Source: SGZJ01 sp949372955 (GTDB lineage: Bacteria; Bacteroidota; Bacteroidia; Flavobacteriales; Flavobacteriaceae). Taken from it: 64,000 nt of DNA. Both the position numbers and the translations under genes were made by a program. Below, one piece after another: positions 25,647 to 34,242 of the stretch (position 1 is the first letter of the stretch; each line of letters opens with the position of its first letter). The notes under the pieces were generated by a model, which was given only the letters and a program-made list of their open reading frames with translations, had not been told where the DNA came from and did no database searches. The stretch covers positions 1 to 64,000 of the forward strand of contig CASIAX010000001.1 of assembly GCA_949372955.1 (NCBI GenBank), in the 5' to 3' direction.

Positions 25647-25907
25647 ATGTCTGTGAAATTTATTTTATTAATAATTTTATTTATTTGGGGTGCACCCAGC
25701 TCTTACTTTAGAAGTAAGTTTAGAAAAATCGTTTATAGGACGACTGATTGGAAAATAAATATAAAGCCAGTTTTTTTTAAAGAAATTAAAGCTTTAGTCT
25801 TTAATATATATCCTGAAAATAACAACTATATAAGAGTGAGAAATTATTATAGATTTTACCTGCTGGTTTATGCGGTTATATTCGTTGCTTATTTATCCAT
25901 AAATTAA
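25647..25907 (+). CDS. Small hypothetical membrane protein
   Basis: 86 residues with a hydrophobic segment at each end (about 4-18 and 68-84) and a basic middle (FRKIVYRTTDWK, VRNYYRFYL). It looks like a conserved two-helix flavobacterial protein, but I do not recognise a named family. The neighbours give no clue. Confidence 0.5.
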   Translation: MSVKFILLIILFIWGAPSSYFRSKFRKIVYRTTDWKINIKPVFFKEIKALVFNIYPENNNYIRVRNYYRFYLLVYAVIFVAYLSIN

Positions 25908-25958
25908 ACTTTTTGGCACGTAATTTGATATTTTTATAAAAACTAGTTATTAATTCTT

Positions 25959-26738
25959 ATGAAGTTTATTTTAACAATCTCTTTTTTATTTTCGTTATCT
26001 ATTTTTTCTCAAGACTGGAAACAAATGATCGATGCCAATATATATTGTACACCATCAATGAGTTGTTCTTCCGGAGATGGACTTCAATTATTTCAACTTT
26101 CAACTATTGACAATCCGTCCGAGTGTGAAGGATATGGAGATTTTACAAATTTATCAGCTGATTTAGAGCAAGGCGCTGAATATCCACTAACAGTAACTAC
26201 GGGATTTGGTGATCAGTATTTAAATGTATGGATTGATTTTAATGATGATTTAGAATTTTCCCAAGATGAATTAATTGTTGATGGTTTTCTGATGTCTCCG
26301 TCAGTTACAGCTGGATCTTTTACAGAAACTATAAATGTTATTATCGCAGAAAATGCGACCTTAGGATCTCATTTAATGAGAGCAAAAACAAATTGGAGTG
26401 TGCCAGTTCCTACAGATGCATGTGAGGAAACTACTTATGGTGAAACTGAGGATTACACGGTAAATATTGTAGAATCATCTTTAAATATTAATGAATTTAT
26501 AAATGAGGAAATTAAATTATTTCCTAATCCTACAAATGGAAGCTTCTCACTCAATTTAATAAATTACTACGATGATATTGATATTACAATTAGAGACTTA
26601 AGAGGAAGATTAATTGAAAGTAAATCTTTTAAAAATACAAATTTAGTACAAATGGAATTTGATGCTGTGGAAGGGGTTTATTTAATAATTATTAAAATCA
26701 ATAACAATACAAGAGTGACCAAATTAATAAAAAATTAA
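25959..26738 (+). CDS. GEVED domain protein with T9SS type A sorting domain
   Basis: 259 residues: signal peptide (MKFILTISFLFSLSIFS), a single GEVED-type beta domain (WIDFNDDLEFSQDELIVDG, then YGETEDYTVNI at about 160-171, a variant of the GEVEDY end motif), and a C-terminal T9SS type A sorting domain (IKLFPNPTNGSFSLN to KLIKN). A secreted surface protein; GEVED domains accompany proteases and adhesins, but here there is no catalytic partner domain. Convergent with the TonB receptor. Confidence 0.8.
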   Translation: MKFILTISFLFSLSIFSQDWKQMIDANIYCTPSMSCSSGDGLQLFQLSTIDNPSECEGYGDFTNLSADLEQGAEYPLTVTTGFGDQYLNVWIDFNDDLEFSQDELIVDGFLMSPSVTAGSFTETINVIIAENATLGSHLMRAKTNWSVPVPTDACEETTYGETEDYTVNIVESSLNINEFINEEIKLFPNPTNGSFSLNLINYYDDIDITIRDLRGRLIESKSFKNTNLVQMEFDAVEGVYLIIIKINNNTRVTKLIKN

Positions 26739-26762
26739 TTTTTGTAATTTTCAAAAGCTATC

Positions 26763-29204
26763 CTAAAAATTATATCGCAAGGATGCCACAAAATTACGCC
26801 CCAAATCGTGACTATAATATCTGAGTCTATTTAGATAATTTTTGTAGCGAGTATTTAATAAGTTATTAATTTTAAACCCTAAATTAATTGAAGAATTTTC
26901 ATCCAAATGTATATCTACTTTTGAATTTAAATTAATTAAATGATAAGCTTTTGGAGGAGTACTGACATCTACAATTTCATAAGTTGCCGTAGTTGGCACA
27001 TATACTTCAAAATTATTATTTGGATACTCATTTTGTCTAAAATTGTATTCACTTTGCAAAGAAATACTTAGATTATTTAGATCAGAATTAAAATATGAAA
27101 TTTGATTTCTAGTATTTGCAGGTGGCATATCAATTAATGGTTTGTCAGATTCTAAATCATAGCCTTTTATAATTGATGATTGATGATTAAAATAAATGTA
27201 ATTATTAAAATCATATTTGATATTTAAATCAAATCCAAATAATTTCGAATTGGTTTGTCGGTATTCCCATACTTGAAAACTGCCACGTATTGTTTGTTGA
27301 ATTCCAGAGGGTTCAATTACAATAAAATCTTCAATATTATTAATAAAAGAGTTAAATACAATACTAAATTTTTCATTAGTTTGTTGATAGGTAAGTCCAA
27401 AATTATGACCTATCTCAGATTTAAATCTTAGATCACCTAGTTCTATCCTTGCAGATGCATGATGAAGTCCTTCGCTAAAAAGTTCAGACGGATTAGGACT
27501 TCTAGACGATATAGAGTAATTAATAAATAATCTTTTGTTTTTATTAAATGAAAATTTTGATCCAAAAGTAGCAGACGTATTATCAAAATTTAATTTTGGA
27601 TTAGTGAGGATTTGATTTGCGTATTCTTCAACAATTATATCACTAAATAATTCGCCATAGCCTCTATCTTCCCAAAAAGAGGTCTTGTAGTATTTGTAAA
27701 CATCCATAAAAGTATGATCATACCTTAATCCTGCTTCTAAAATCCATCTTTGATTTAAGTTGTAGTCTAAAATTGAATAAATTCCTAAATCATATTTTTT
27801 ATAATCAGGTATAATTCTCCTAACTCCAGTAGATGGGTCAGGAAAGTTTTTTTGATATTTCCCAACTATTCCAAATTTTAAATTTAAATTATTTGAAAAT
27901 CTAGAATCAAAATCTAGTGCTAAAGAGTGAGTTGTCAGTTCTAAATCGGTTGAAGGTTTATCTGTATCATCTCCTCTTCTAATATCGTACTCTTTTCTGT
28001 TATTAGATTGAAAATCATACTGAAAATTAAATTGACCTATATTGAAATTTTTGAAAATGTTGATTTTGGCTAAATTATGTTTTGTTTTTTGTTTTGGAGC
28101 ATCTATATCGTATGTAAAGTCTTCAATAATTAAAGGGGTTCCATTTGTAATTCCTCTAAGAATATCTTGTGCTGATATTAAATGTGATGCTCTTAATATT
28201 CCAGTTTCATTATTAAAAAGAGAGTAGTATACTTCAAAACCATAATCAATTCTATTTAAACCAGTATTAATTGAGAAATTCTTTTCTTTAAGTCCTGTAT
28301 TACTCATTATGTAATTTGATGTCTGATAATCACCAAAGCGCTTTAAGCTACCTTGAAATTTTGTATACCAACCTTTAGTGTTGGTTTTAGTAATATTAGT
28401 TGTTATTGTGCCTCCTCTGCCGTTAGTTGCTGCAGAAGAATATAATTTACCATATAAACTATCAGTTAATCGAGCCTTAGAAGTTTCAGTAATAATTACT
28501 CCACCAATAGCACTACCTCCGTACTTTAATGCTCCTGCACCCTTTATAAGAGAAATTTTTTCAACAGAATTAATATCAATACTTGGTGCATGATCTATCC
28601 CCCACTCATGATCTTCCATTTTAACATTGTTGCTGATTATTAAAACTCTACTTCCGTGCAAGCCATTTATTTGAGGTTTCGATACTGAATTTCCAGTGCT
28701 AATAGTAGACACACCAGGAATAGTTCTTAAAACATCAGCAATTGAGTTATTAGAATAATCTTCTAGGGTTTGATTTGAAATTTTATTTTCAAATATAGAT
28801 TTTGAATTACTTTTTAAATTACTTTTTAAAATAATTTCATCTAATTCATTAAGATGGTGTTCCATCCTAATAGTTTTAATAGTGTTGTTTTTTATTTTTA
28901 TTTCTGTTTGGATCGTTTCACACTCTTCATGAGATATTTCTAAGATATATTGTCTATTACATAAATCTTTAAAAATATATTCCCCATTAGAATCTGTTTT
29001 ACCTTTTTTATCCAATTCTTTTATAAAAATTGAAGCGTTTTGTAATACAGACCTGTCGTGAAGATCAATTATCTTTACAGTTAAAGAAGAATTGCAGTCT
29101 TGTGATAATATAGGACTGTTAAATAGTATAAGAACTATTAAAATAAATAGCATTGGTGTCTTTTGAACTCCAATGCTATTTAAGTGGGAATTTATAAAAA
29201 TCAT
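26763..29204 (-). CDS. TonB-dependent outer-membrane receptor, ZnuD-like
   Basis: 813 residues. After the leader (hydrophobic MLFILIVLILF segment) come a CarboxypepD_reg-like domain (SLTVKIIDLHDRSVLQNASI), a plug domain (SIADVLRTIPGV, GLHGSRVLIISNNV, EWGIDHAPSIDINSVEKISL, GALKYGGSAIGGVI) and a 22-strand beta-barrel ending in ARNFVASLRYNF-type aromatic residues. The DHAPSID plug motif is shared with zinc receptors of the ZnuD type. The start follows the lipoprotein stop by 2 bases, so an operon. A second possible start, M18 at 29153, lies within a strong hairpin. Zinc as substrate is an inference. Confidence 0.85.
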   Translation of the reverse strand: MIFINSHLNSIGVQKTPMLFILIVLILFNSPILSQDCNSSLTVKIIDLHDRSVLQNASIFIKELDKKGKTDSNGEYIFKDLCNRQYILEISHEECETIQTEIKIKNNTIKTIRMEHHLNELDEIILKSNLKSNSKSIFENKISNQTLEDYSNNSIADVLRTIPGVSTISTGNSVSKPQINGLHGSRVLIISNNVKMEDHEWGIDHAPSIDINSVEKISLIKGAGALKYGGSAIGGVIITETSKARLTDSLYGKLYSSAATNGRGGTITTNITKTNTKGWYTKFQGSLKRFGDYQTSNYIMSNTGLKEKNFSINTGLNRIDYGFEVYYSLFNNETGILRASHLISAQDILRGITNGTPLIIEDFTYDIDAPKQKTKHNLAKINIFKNFNIGQFNFQYDFQSNNRKEYDIRRGDDTDKPSTDLELTTHSLALDFDSRFSNNLNLKFGIVGKYQKNFPDPSTGVRRIIPDYKKYDLGIYSILDYNLNQRWILEAGLRYDHTFMDVYKYYKTSFWEDRGYGELFSDIIVEEYANQILTNPKLNFDNTSATFGSKFSFNKNKRLFINYSISSRSPNPSELFSEGLHHASARIELGDLRFKSEIGHNFGLTYQQTNEKFSIVFNSFINNIEDFIVIEPSGIQQTIRGSFQVWEYRQTNSKLFGFDLNIKYDFNNYIYFNHQSSIIKGYDLESDKPLIDMPPANTRNQISYFNSDLNNLSISLQSEYNFRQNEYPNNNFEVYVPTTATYEIVDVSTPPKAYHLINLNSKVDIHLDENSSINLGFKINNLLNTRYKNYLNRLRYYSHDLGRNFVASLRYNF
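29144..29182 (-). repeat. 13-bp perfect inverted repeat in the TonB receptor start region
   Basis: TAAATAGCATTGG (29144-29156) and CCAATGCTATTTA (29170-29182) are perfect complements with a 13-base loop. On the mRNA (minus strand) the hairpin covers codons about 8-20 and buries the alternative start ATG at 29153. Confidence 0.8.
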
Positions 29205-29206
29205 TA

Positions 29207-29752
29207 TTATTCCACAGTCACATCAAAAGTAACTTCCATATCAGTTTCTCCGCCTGCATTATCTAAACCAGAATTAGGTTTATTTGGCTCATGTCTTAAT
29301 GTGAATGTTAATTCACCCGAGCTAGCTCCTGCAGTGTTTAGTACAAAGTTAAGTCCTAAAGGATTACCTGCAGAATCAAAGTCAACATACTCTGTAGCTA
29401 CATCTAGCCCAGCACCTACAGTGTAGAAAAATTGATGATCTAAATCTTCTTCTTCAATTTCTTCATTTATATTTTCTGCTGGTTCTTCAGTCTCATTTAA
29501 CAAAACAATTGATCCATCATAAGAAGTGTTTGCACTTAGTGGTCCTGAAACCGTTACTGTTGCTGCATCAGGTCCATCTCCATCTAAATCTTGGAATTGC
29601 ATTACTACTGTATCAGAACCGCTTTCAAGGGTTACTGTTAGTGTAGTTATTACTTCTTCTTCATTTACAAGTGGTGGTGCATTATCATCATCATCACTAC
29701 ATGAAGCGAATATTAGTGTACTTGCCAATAAGGCGTATTTAATAAATTTCAT
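29207..29752 (-). CDS. Acidic lipoprotein associated with TonB receptor
   Basis: 181 residues. MKFIKYALLASTLIFASCSDDDD is a lipoprotein signal with the Cys at about residue 18 and an acidic run after it, the LES-like surface-export pattern of Bacteroidota. The rest is a beta-rich domain (NEEEVITTLTVTLESGSDTVVMQF style) with an acidic loop NEEIEEEDLDHQFF that may bind metal. It is the type of lipoprotein often placed next to metal TonB receptors in Flavobacteriia (from memory). It lies just upstream of the receptor. Confidence 0.72.
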   Translation of the reverse strand: MKFIKYALLASTLIFASCSDDDDNAPPLVNEEEVITTLTVTLESGSDTVVMQFQDLDGDGPDAATVTVSGPLSANTSYDGSIVLLNETEEPAENINEEIEEEDLDHQFFYTVGAGLDVATEYVDFDSAGNPLGLNFVLNTAGASSGELTFTLRHEPNKPNSGLDNAGGETDMEVTFDVTVE

Positions 29753-29853
29753 ATTTTTAATTTAAAAGTTTATAATTGAATTTTTCAAAATACTATATTC
29801 ATTCATATAACGAATATGTAAGTTGATTTAATTAGTGTATCTGGTATTAATAA

Positions 29854-30195
29854 TTAGCAGTCAAATACAGGGGGGCCTCTTAAATTATGATTTAGATTTA
29901 AATTTTTTACGTAAGTAATAATTGTCTTAGTAGAAAATTTGGAAATAATATAATAATTATTTTTTTCAACTTGTTTATTGGAAAAATAAATTTGATTATT
30001 TGGAAGAAGATGATCACACAAATTACAATCATCTGCAGTTGGGTGTAAATGTTCTAATGATATAGTGCAAACATCTTGATGATTGTGAGAATCAAATAAA
30101 TGCTCTATTTGTGTTAAATTCGGAAAAATAACAATAGCAAATAAATAAAAGCTTAATGCTTTTTTGAAGACCTTTATTTTTTTATAAATAATCAT
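29854..30195 (-). CDS. Small His/Cys-rich membrane-anchored protein
   Basis: 113 residues: a hydrophobic segment (about 12-28), then the metal-ligand-rich stretch HLFDSHNHQDVC and LEHLHPTADDCNLCDH (about 32-64), and a C-terminal RGPPVF. Proteins of this type, with HxH and CxxC motifs and an RGPP end, sit beside zinc or copper TonB receptors in many Bacteroidota (from memory). Function unknown, possibly metal sensing or shuttling. It is 101 bases upstream of the lipoprotein and divergent from tuf. Confidence 0.6.
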   Translation of the reverse strand: MIIYKKIKVFKKALSFYLFAIVIFPNLTQIEHLFDSHNHQDVCTISLEHLHPTADDCNLCDHLLPNNQIYFSNKQVEKNNYYIISKFSTKTIITYVKNLNLNHNLRGPPVFDC

Positions 30196-30294
30196 AGTGC
30201 GAAATTATAAACTTTTCACTAAAAACCATAGATTTACATAATATTTCTACAAATTTTTCTAAACACCAATAATTTAGTAAAAAAAATATAATTT

Positions 30295-30329
30295 TTGTTT
30301 AATTTTTAAGTATAAAATGTATATATTTG
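30295..30329 (+). promoter_or_regulatory. Promoter-like sequence of tuf
   Basis: TATATTTG at 30322-30329 matches the -7 TAnnTTTG element. The nearest TTG is at 30295-30297, 24 bases upstream, longer than the usual 19-21, so the -33 part is weak. Start codon 34 bases downstream of the -7 element. Confidence 0.5.
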
Positions 30330-30363
30330 CGCTCATTTTAAAAGCAATAAAAAAAATTATATT

Positions 30364-31551
30364 ATGGCAAAGGAAAATTTTGATCGTTCCAAACCACACT
30401 TAAACATTGGTACTATTGGACACGTCGATCACGGTAAAACTACTCTAACAGCAGCTATTACAACTGTATTAGCTAATGCTGGTTTATCTGAAAAGAGAGA
30501 TTTCGATACTATCGATAATGCTCCTGAAGAAAAAGAAAGAGGTATTACAATTAACACTTCTCACGTTGAGTATTCAACTGAAAAACGTCACTATGCACAC
30601 GTTGATTGTCCAGGTCACGCGGATTACGTTAAGAACATGGTAACTGGTGCTGCACAAATGGATGGAGCTATACTTGTTGTAGCTGCTACAGATGGGCCTA
30701 TGCCACAAACACGTGAGCACATATTATTAGGTCGTCAGGTAGGTATTCCAAGAATGGTTGTATTTATGAATAAAGTAGATATGGTTGATGATGAGGAATT
30801 ACTTGAACTAGTTGATATGGAGATTCGTGAATTACTATCATTCTATGAGTATGATGGTGATAATGGACCCGTTATAGCTGGATCTGCACTAGGTGCTCTT
30901 AACGGAGAACAAAAATGGGTAGATACTGTAATGGAACTTATGGATGCTGTTGATACATGGATTGAATTACCAAAACGTGATGTTGATAAAGATTTCTTAA
31001 TGCCAATTGAAGATGTATTTTCAATTACTGGTCGTGGAACAGTTGCTACTGGAAGAATCGAAACAGGAATTGCTAATACAGGAGACTCAGTTGATATTAT
31101 CGGTATGGGAGCTGAGAAGCTTACTTCAACCGTTACTGGAGTTGAAATGTTCCGTAAAATATTAGAAAAAGGTGAAGCTGGAGATAATGCAGGTATCTTG
31201 TTAAGAGGTATTGAGAAAGCAGATATCAAAAGAGGAATGGTTATATGTAAGCCTGGTTCTGTTAAACCTCATGCTAAATTTAAAGCTGAAGTTTATGTTC
31301 TTAAAAAAGAAGAAGGTGGACGTCATACTCCATTTCACAATAACTATAGACCTCAGTTCTATGTACGTACTACAGATGTAACTGGTACTATTTCTCTTCC
31401 AAAAGGAGTTGAAATGGTTATGCCAGGAGATAACTTAACTATTCATGTTGAATTAATTCAACCGATTGCAATGAGTATAGGTTTAAGATTTGCTATCCGT
31501 GAGGGTGGTAGAACTGTTGGTGCTGGACAAGTAACTGAAATTTTAGATTAA
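30364..31551 (+). CDS. tuf: Elongation factor Tu
   Basis: 395 residues, full length. GTPase motifs GHVDHGKT (19-26), DCPGHADY and NKVD are present, the effector RGITINTSHVEY is normal, and domains 2 and 3 end with VGAGQVTEILD. It brings aminoacyl-tRNA to the ribosome. In many bacteria tuf directly follows a Thr-Tyr-Gly-Thr tRNA cluster; here that cluster is 17.5 kb away, and tuf begins with its own promoter. Confidence 0.98.
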   Translation: MAKENFDRSKPHLNIGTIGHVDHGKTTLTAAITTVLANAGLSEKRDFDTIDNAPEEKERGITINTSHVEYSTEKRHYAHVDCPGHADYVKNMVTGAAQMDGAILVVAATDGPMPQTREHILLGRQVGIPRMVVFMNKVDMVDDEELLELVDMEIRELLSFYEYDGDNGPVIAGSALGALNGEQKWVDTVMELMDAVDTWIELPKRDVDKDFLMPIEDVFSITGRGTVATGRIETGIANTGDSVDIIGMGAEKLTSTVTGVEMFRKILEKGEAGDNAGILLRGIEKADIKRGMVICKPGSVKPHAKFKAEVYVLKKEEGGRHTPFHNNYRPQFYVRTTDVTGTISLPKGVEMVMPGDNLTIHVELIQPIAMSIGLRFAIREGGRTVGAGQVTEILD

Positions 31552-31574
31552 TATTAACCCATAATATTTTGTTG

Positions 31575-31601
31575 AGGTATTCTGTTTTTTACAGAATACC
31601 T
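31575..31601 (+). terminator. 11-bp hairpin between tuf and tRNA-Trp
   Basis: AGGTATTCTGT (31575-31585), a five-T loop, and ACAGAATACCT (31591-31601) form a perfect stem. There is only a weak T-rich tail, so it may be a partial terminator or an RNA processing signal rather than a full stop. Confidence 0.6.
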
Positions 31602-31613
31602 TAACTTATGTTT

Positions 31614-31686
31614 ACGGGTTTAGCTCAGTTGGTAGAGCACTGGTCTCCAAAACCAGGTGTCGGGAGTTCGAGTCTCTCAACCCGTG
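31614..31686 (+). tRNA. tRNA-Trp (CCA)
   Basis: 73 nt; acceptor ACGGGTT/AACCCGT with discriminator G, anticodon loop CTCCAAA giving CCA, T-loop TTCGAGT. Placed between tuf and secE as in other Flavobacteriia. Confidence 0.96.
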
Positions 31687-31700
31687 CAAATAAAAAATAT

Positions 31701-31895
31701 ATGACAGGAATAATTACATATTTTAAAGAATCATTCGAAGAACTAAAAAACAATGTTACTCCGCCTACATTTTCTCAAGGTCAAAGTTTAACAATTTTAG
31801 TTGCTGTTTTCTCAATTATATTTTCATTAATTATTTGGGGAATTGATTCGGTTTTTGGAGAGGTCATTAAGTATTACTTTAATTTGATTGGATAA
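31701..31895 (+). CDS. secE: Preprotein translocase subunit SecE
   Basis: 64 residues from the ATG at 31701, 14 bases after tRNA-Trp; a longer open frame runs back through the tRNA and was rejected. The amphipathic start (ITYFKESFEELKNNVTPPTF) and a single C-terminal membrane helix are those of short SecE proteins. It clamps SecY in the translocon. Its stop overlaps the nusG start by one base. Confidence 0.93.
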   Translation: MTGIITYFKESFEELKNNVTPPTFSQGQSLTILVAVFSIIFSLIIWGIDSVFGEVIKYYFNLIG

Positions 31896-32452
31896 TGTCA
31901 GAAGCTATTATAGAAAATAAATGGTACGTTGTCAGAGCTGTAAGCGGACAAGAAAATAAGATAAAAACTTATATAGAAAATGAAATATCTAGATTAGGGT
32001 ATGACAGTTTTGTAGATGAAATTTTAGTTCCTTCAGAGAAGGTTATCCAGATTAGAAAGGGTAAGAAAATAACAAAAGATAAAGTTTACTTTCCTGGCTA
32101 TATTATGGTCAAAGCAAATTTAACAGGTGAAATACCTCATATTATTAAGGGTATTACAAATGTTATTGGTTTTTTAGGTGAAACTAAAGGTGGAGAGCCT
32201 GTTCCACTTAGAAAATCTGAAGTAAATAGAATGTTAGGTAAGGTTGATGAGTTATCTCTTCAGAATGAATCTAATATTATTATTCCTTTTACTAGTGGCC
32301 AAAATGTTAAAGTAATTGATGGTCCATTTAATGGGTTTGATGGTACTATTGAAAAAATTAATGAAGAAAAAAGAAAACTTGAGGTTATGGTTAAGATATT
32401 TGGACGTAAAACTCCACTTGAACTAAGCTACATGCAAGTAGAAAAAATTTAA
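31895..32452 (+). CDS. nusG: Transcription termination/antitermination protein NusG
   Basis: 185 residues: NGN domain (NKWYVVRAVSGQENKIKTYI, VYFPGYIMVKA) and a C-terminal KOW domain (VKVIDGPFNGFDGTIEKI). It binds RNA polymerase and couples it to Rho or the ribosome. Start overlaps the secE stop. Confidence 0.96.
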   Translation: MSEAIIENKWYVVRAVSGQENKIKTYIENEISRLGYDSFVDEILVPSEKVIQIRKGKKITKDKVYFPGYIMVKANLTGEIPHIIKGITNVIGFLGETKGGEPVPLRKSEVNRMLGKVDELSLQNESNIIIPFTSGQNVKVIDGPFNGFDGTIEKINEEKRKLEVMVKIFGRKTPLELSYMQVEKI

Positions 32453-32468
32453 TAAATGTTACAATGTT

Positions 32469-32501
32469 CTGTGATTTATAGCTTCCAATTATAAATTACA
32501 G
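32469..32501 (+). promoter_or_regulatory. Hairpin between nusG and rplK
   Basis: CTGTGATTTATA (32469-32480) and TATAAATTACAG (32490-32501) form a 12-bp stem with one G-U pair and a 9-base loop. It ends 19 bases before the rplK start. With no T run it is more likely a regulatory or processing hairpin (for example of the L11-L1 leader) than a terminator. Confidence 0.5.
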
Positions 32502-32520
32502 TAAAATTTAAATTGTTAAT

Positions 32521-32961
32521 ATGGCAAAAGAAATAGGAAAAGTAGTTAAACTACAAGTAAGAGGCGGAGCTGCGAATCCATCACCACCAGTAGGGCCAGC
32601 ATTAGGTGCTGCAGGTGTTAATATAATGGAGTTTTGTAAGCAATTTAATGCCAGAACTCAGGATAAACCTGGTAAAGTTCTACCAGTTGTTATAACTGTA
32701 TTTAAGGATAAATCTTTTGAATTTGTTATTAAGACCCCACCAGCTGCTGTCCAATTATTGGAGGCTGCTAAGGTCAAAAAAGGTTCAGGTGAACCTAATA
32801 TCAAAAAAGTTTCAAAAGTTACTTGGGATCAGGTTAAAACAATAGCTGAAGATAAAATGCAAGATTTAAATGCATTTAATATTGAGTCAGCAATGAAAAT
32901 GATAGCTGGAACGGCAAGATCAATGGGTATCAAAGTTAATGGAGGTCAATCTCCAAGCTAA
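32521..32961 (+). CDS. rplK: 50S ribosomal protein L11
   Basis: 146 residues, full length. The motif AANPSPPVGPALGAAGVNIM and the RNA-binding C-terminal domain (GTARSMGIKV) are standard. It binds 23S rRNA at the GTPase centre. First gene of the rplKAJL-rpoBC block. Confidence 0.97.
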   Translation: MAKEIGKVVKLQVRGGAANPSPPVGPALGAAGVNIMEFCKQFNARTQDKPGKVLPVVITVFKDKSFEFVIKTPPAAVQLLEAAKVKKGSGEPNIKKVSKVTWDQVKTIAEDKMQDLNAFNIESAMKMIAGTARSMGIKVNGGQSPS

Positions 32962-32971
32962 TTTAAATTAA

Positions 32972-33658
32972 ATGGGAAAATTAACTAAAAATAAAAAATC
33001 AGTTTCTGATAAATTTGATTCGAATAAACTTTACACAGTTGAAGAAGCTTCGAGTCTTATTAAAGAAATTACTACCACTAAATTCGACGCGTCTGTTGAC
33101 CTAGCTGTTAGATTAGGAGTTGATCCTAAGAAAGCAAACCAAATGGTTAGAGGAGTTGTTTCTCTTCCACATGGTACAGGGAAAGACATGAAGGTTTTAG
33201 CGTTAGTAACTCCTGATAAGGAACAAGAAGCTAAAGATGCTGGTGCAGATTACGTTGGTCTTGATGAATATCTTGATAAGATTAAATCTGGATGGACTGA
33301 TGTAGACGTTATTGTTACTATGCCAAGTGTTATGGGTAAATTAGGTCCATTAGGTAGAGTTTTAGGTCCAAGAGGTCTAATGCCCAATCCTAAAACTGGT
33401 ACTGTTACTATGGATATAGGTAAAGCTGTTTCTGAAGTAAAAGCTGGTAAAATTGACTTTAAAGTTGATAAGGCCGGAATTATTCATGCGCCGATTGGTA
33501 AGGCTTCATTTTCAGCTGATAAATTAACAGGTAATGCTGTTGAATTATTACAAACGTTGAATAAGTTAAAGCCAACTACTGCAAAAGGTATTTACATGAA
33601 AAGTGTTTTTATGTCAAGTACAATGAGCCCTAGTTTAGCAATTGATCCAAAAATCTAG
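32972..33658 (+). CDS. rplA: 50S ribosomal protein L1
   Basis: 228 residues. KFDASVDLAVRLGVDPKKAN and LGRVLGPRGLMPNPKTGTVT are the conserved L1 sequences. It forms the L1 stalk, and in many bacteria it represses its own operon by binding the leader; the hairpin before rplK is a candidate site. 10 bases after rplK. Confidence 0.97.
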   Translation: MGKLTKNKKSVSDKFDSNKLYTVEEASSLIKEITTTKFDASVDLAVRLGVDPKKANQMVRGVVSLPHGTGKDMKVLALVTPDKEQEAKDAGADYVGLDEYLDKIKSGWTDVDVIVTMPSVMGKLGPLGRVLGPRGLMPNPKTGTVTMDIGKAVSEVKAGKIDFKVDKAGIIHAPIGKASFSADKLTGNAVELLQTLNKLKPTTAKGIYMKSVFMSSTMSPSLAIDPKI

Positions 33659-33666
33659 AATAAAAA

Positions 33667-34182
33667 ATGACAAGAGAAGAAAAATCAAAAGCAATTTCTG
33701 AATTAACTGAAAAATTAGGTGCAAGTACTAACTTGTATTTAACTGATATTTCTGGTTTAGATGCTAAAGCTACTTCAAATTTAAGACGTGCCTGTTATAA
33801 AGCAAACATTAGTTTGTCTATGACAAAAAATACGTTTCTTGATAAGGCTATGCAAGCATCAGAAAAAGATTTTGGAGACCTTTCAACTATTTTAAAAGGA
33901 AATACATCAATTATGTTTTCTGAAGTTGGAAATGCACCTGCTAAAGTTATTAAAGCCTTTAGAAAAAAATCTGAGAAACCAGTATTAAAAGGCGCTTATA
34001 TAGAAGAGAACGTTTATATAGGTGACGACCAATTAGAAGCATTAGTTAACATTAAATCTAGAGAAGAATTAATAGGAGATATTATCTCATTATTACAGTC
34101 TCCAGCTAAGAATGTTGTCTCAGCTTTACAATCTGGTGGTGGAAAGTTATCAGGAATACTTCAAACATTATCTAATAAATAA
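33667..34182 (+). CDS. rplJ: 50S ribosomal protein L10
   Basis: 171 residues, normal length. TREEKSKAISELTEKLGAST start and the C-terminal helix that binds L7/L12 dimers are present. It begins 8 bases after rplA, so there is no room for the separate L10 leader found in E. coli. Confidence 0.96.
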   Translation: MTREEKSKAISELTEKLGASTNLYLTDISGLDAKATSNLRRACYKANISLSMTKNTFLDKAMQASEKDFGDLSTILKGNTSIMFSEVGNAPAKVIKAFRKKSEKPVLKGAYIEENVYIGDDQLEALVNIKSREELIGDIISLLQSPAKNVVSALQSGGGKLSGILQTLSNK

Positions 34183-34242
34183 CTGTTTGATTTTAAGAAA
34201 AACTAAAAATTAAAATTAAAAATTATATTAAAAAATAGAAAA

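Noticed and set aside
29795..29817. ATATTC...GAATAT inverted repeat upstream of the lipoprotein gene
   Set aside because: Six-base arms in AT-rich DNA with an 11-base spacer are weak evidence; could be a metal-regulator site but not supportable.
30196..30363. Direct repeat of the tRNA-Thr 3' end as an attachment site beside tuf
   Set aside because: Looked for and not found; the segment 12.9-30.3 kb also holds no integrase or phage genes.
31608..31700. Open frame extending secE upstream
   Set aside because: It is the tRNA-Trp gene read as protein; SecE starts at 31701.
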